Shown piece by piece: positions 61,926 to 64,000 of a stretch of DNA of 64,000 nt. Each line of letters opens with the position of its first letter. The first letter of the stretch is position 1. A program made the translations under genes and the position numbers. A model generated the notes under the pieces. It searched no databases and was not told the origin of the DNA. It was given only the letters and a program-made list of their open reading frames with translations. Source of the stretch: Chloroflexota bacterium (lineage in GTDB: Bacteria > Chloroflexota > Anaerolineae > Aggregatilineales > Phototrophicaceae); contig JAPOXG010000025.1 of assembly GCA_026707225.1 (NCBI GenBank), positions 1-64,000 on the forward strand, in the 5' to 3' direction.

Positions 61926-63197
61926 TCAATGCCTGCTCATACGCGTGGCGAATTCAACATCGCTGCCCTCCGGCACGGTCCTATCGCTGTAGCGGGCGAA
62001 ACTTTGATGCGTACAATCGGAACCGACAACCGTGCCCGCGCCAATCGAAAAGCCCGGCGGGATGCGCGCGTTCTTGCCGATGCTGGTGATCTTGAGGTCG
62101 CCCATGTCCTGCCAGGAGCCGACGCGCGCCTCCTTGCCAATGACGGCGATCTTGTCCACTAAAGCCCGTTCGACGCGGGCGCCGGCCTCGATGTAGGCGT
62201 CATTCAAAATCACTGACTCGCGAATGACCGCCCCGGGACCAATGAAGACGCCCGGCGACAAGATTGAACGCTCGATGACCGCGCCCGCGCCGATCACCGA
62301 GCCATCGGTAATCATGCTGTCGACGATGTTGGTATCCGCGCCAATGCGCACCGGCGGCCGTTCTTCGCTGCGCGTATGGATCACCCAGGTGCGGTCGTTA
62401 AGGTTCAAGGACGGCGGCCGCGATAGCAGGTCCATATGCGCTTCCCAATAGGCATCTACCGTGCCAACGTCAATCCAGTAGCCGCCATAGGGATAAGCAA
62501 AAATATTCATCTTGTCCGCGACCATTTTCGGCAGAATATTTTTGCCGAAGTCATTCTCCGAATCCGGATCGGTTTGGTCTTCCATCAGTACGCGTTCCAG
62601 GACATCGTAATCAAAAACGTAAACGCCCATGTTCGCCAGATTGCCCGGCGGCGTCGCCGGCTTTTCGACGAACCCGGTGACGCGATAATCGCTGTCCGTA
62701 TCTACAATGCCGAAGCGACTCGCCTCATCCAGCGGCACCCGAATGGTGCAGACGGTGGCGGCCGCGCCCTTGTCGCGATGATATTGCACCAGCATGTCGT
62801 AATCCATCTCGTAGATATGATCGCCGGAGAGGATGAGCACATACTCGGGCCTGCCCTGTCGAACGAAGTTGAGATTCTGTGTGACAGCGTCAGCCGTCCC
62901 CGCGTACCAGTCGGTATCAAAACTACCCTGATAAGGCTGCAGCATACGCACGCCGCCGGTGAAGGAGCGATCCAGATCCCAAGGGCGCCCTTTGCCAATA
63001 TGATCATTTAGGCTGTGCGGACGGTATTGGGTCAAAACCAGCACGTCAAAGACATTGGAGTTGACGCAATTGCTGAGCGCGAAATCAATAATGCGATACT
63101 TTCCGCCAAAGGGCACAGCCGGCTTGGCGCGCTTGATCGTCAGCACGCCCAGTCGCGTCCCTTTGCCGCCCGCGAGGATCACTGCCTTAATCTTCAC
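61926..63197 (-). CDS. glgC: Glucose-1-phosphate adenylyltransferase
   Basis: ADP-glucose pyrophosphorylase of 423 residues, the first committed step of glycogen synthesis. The nucleotide-binding GGKGTRL (10-16), then [20 protein letters not shown], and the glucose-1-phosphate site VEKPA (near 181) are present, with a C-terminal left-handed beta-helix (from about 300). The start is GTG at 63197, with AGGAG 7 bases upstream. The gap to glgA is 76 bases on the same strand. Confidence 0.97.
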   Translation of the reverse strand: MKIKAVILAGGKGTRLGVLTIKRAKPAVPFGGKYRIIDFALSNCVNSNVFDVLVLTQYRPHSLNDHIGKGRPWDLDRSFTGGVRMLQPYQGSFDTDWYAGTADAVTQNLNFVRQGRPEYVLILSGDHIYEMDYDMLVQYHRDKGAAATVCTIRVPLDEASRFGIVDTDSDYRVTGFVEKPATPPGNLANMGVYVFDYDVLERVLMEDQTDPDSENDFGKNILPKMVADKMNIFAYPYGGYWIDVGTVDAYWEAHMDLLSRPPSLNLNDRTWVIHTRSEERPPVRIGADTNIVDSMITDGSVIGAGAVIERSILSPGVFIGPGAVIRESVILNDAYIEAGARVERALVDKIAVIGKEARVGSWQDMGDLKITSIGKNARIPPGFSIGAGTVVGSDCTHQSFARYSDRTVPEGSDVEFATRMSRH

Positions 63198-63273
63198 CGC
63201 CCGCTCCTGATATCACTCTGCCACTCCTGTATTGAACGAATCACGCTGCTCAAGATCGGACTGCCGATTGCCG

Positions 63274-64000
63274 TCAGTTCGAGCGCGCTTTGGCCAGGGC
63301 ATCCTCATAAAGCGCAATATACTCGCCCGCGCTCTTCGTCCAACTGAAATCAGCCCGCATGCCGCGCTCCTGCATCCGCCGCCAGGCAGCGGGCCGCCCT
63401 TCATACACGTCCAGAGCCCATTCCAAGGCGCCTTCCACCGCCTCCGATTCCTGCCAGTGGAAGACGAAACCGGTGCCAACATCGGCATTCGCGTTGTCAT
63501 AATTGACGACCGTGTCAGCCAATCCGCCCGTTTCGCGCACCAATGGCAGCGCGCCATAACGCATCGCCACCATCTGACCCAAGCCACAGGGCTCAAAGTG
63601 GCTCGGCATCAAAAAGATATCACAGCCGGCATAGATTTGCTGAGCCAGCGCCGCATCGAATTGCAGGAAGGCGCTGGCTTTGTCGCCGAAGTCTTGGTCA
63701 AGCTGCCAGAAATCATACTCCAGTTGGGCTTCCCCCGTGCCCAGGACGACCAACTGCATATCGCGCCGCGCTAAGGTATTTCGCAATGCCGACAGCGCGA
63801 GATCATATCCCTTCTGCGCCGTCAGCCTGCTCACGATACCGACCAATGGAACGTCCGACAACAATGGCAAGCGACATAAGGACTGTAAATGTCGTTTGTT
63901 AAGCGGACGCAAACTTTCAAAATTGTCCGCGTTGAACTTCGCCACCAACGTCGGATCGCTTTCCGGATCCCATTTTCCCAGATCCAACCCGTTGAGGATG
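63274..64000 (-). CDS. glgA: Glycogen synthase, C-terminal part (runs off window)
   Basis: GT5 glycogen synthase: about 241 C-terminal residues are in the window, while the N-terminal half (with the KTGGL ADP-glucose site) lies beyond base 64000. Visible motifs are ILNGLDLGKWDP, VGIVSRLTAQKGYDL, MPSHFEPCGLGQMVAMRYG and the late GGLADTVV. It uses ADP-glucose from GlgC. The stop at 63274 precedes glgC by 76 bases, so the two are probably one transcript. Confidence 0.95.
   Translation of the reverse strand, partial: ILNGLDLGKWDPESDPTLVAKFNADNFESLRPLNKRHLQSLCRLPLLSDVPLVGIVSRLTAQKGYDLALSALRNTLARRDMQLVVLGTGEAQLEYDFWQLDQDFGDKASAFLQFDAALAQQIYAGCDIFLMPSHFEPCGLGQMVAMRYGALPLVRETGGLADTVVNYDNANADVGTGFVFHWQESEAVEGALEWALDVYEGRPAAWRRMQERGMRADFSWTKSAGEYIALYEDALAKARSN

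Overview
This window is about 58% GC by eye, densely coded, and comes from a free-living bacterium. The best guess is Chloroflexota (Anaerolineae-like). That is inferred from combined features, not from a database search. They are: the cdaA-ybbR c-di-AMP pair next to der, lepB and polA; solute-binding proteins exported with plain signal peptides ending in A-Q; a response-regulator-like protein whose C-terminus resembles IS200/Y1 transposases; a DUF3417-type alpha-glucan phosphorylase; free-standing CBM48 mini-proteins; and dispersed GGGCGA and CACAGAG hairpin repeats. No ribosomal RNA gene is present, so the lineage is not proven.

Layout. 1-3.2 kb: amidase and SDR, divergent from a xylose-isomerase-like TIM barrel. 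3.5-13.8 kb: a probable catabolic operon on the + strand, with a sugar ABC importer (binding protein and two permeases, no ATPase), a type I sulfatase, an unrecognised propeller-like protein, a PhyH dioxygenase, a large FAD oxidoreductase and a second PhyH-like protein. 13.8-17.6 kb: an enolase-superfamily sugar-acid dehydratase, a DapA-family aldolase and a second sulfatase. 17.7-24 kb: glycogen phosphorylase, GH51 arabinofuranosidase, Gfo/Idh/MocA oxidoreductase and a second TIM-barrel isomerase. 24.1-31.6 kb (- strand): a peptide-uptake operon (binding protein, DppB/DppC-like permeases, spermidine-synthase-like membrane protein, S9 peptidase). 32.2-37.8 kb: a branched-chain amino acid type ABC operon (livKHMGF) whose LivH carries an extra duplicated membrane module. 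37.8-43 kb: a wrecked sugar-ABC remnant, GH127 beta-L-arabinofuranosidase, a sialidase-fold protein and an MDR dehydrogenase. 43-60 kb (- strand): tRNA-Glu, class II aldolase, a YgiT-type zinc-finger protein, then housekeeping genes (lepB, der, ybbR, cdaA, argF, polA, a receiver/Y1-like fusion, an SH3 lipoprotein, miaB). 57.5-64 kb: glycogen metabolism (second phosphorylase, two tandem CBM48 proteins, glgC and truncated glgA), interrupted by an F420-type oxidoreductase.

How the genes fit together. The first 43 kb reads as a scavenger's region. It has importers for sugars, peptides and amino acids, sulfatases to remove sulfate esters, arabinose-releasing GH51 and GH127, and dehydratase, aldolase and dehydrogenase enzymes fit for non-phosphorylative sugar-acid breakdown. 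Storage polysaccharide turnover occupies the right end. No recognisable DNA-binding transcription factor is encoded anywhere in the window, although several good sigma70-type promoters and two clean palindromes are visible. The sugar and peptide importers lack local ATPase genes. The most unusual items are the tandem CBM48 pair, whose first gene appears to start at CTG; the LivH N-terminal duplication; the receiver/Y1-transposase-like fusion; the HxG dioxygenase-family protein; the chimeric ABC remnant; and two copies of a terminal-inverted-repeat element.
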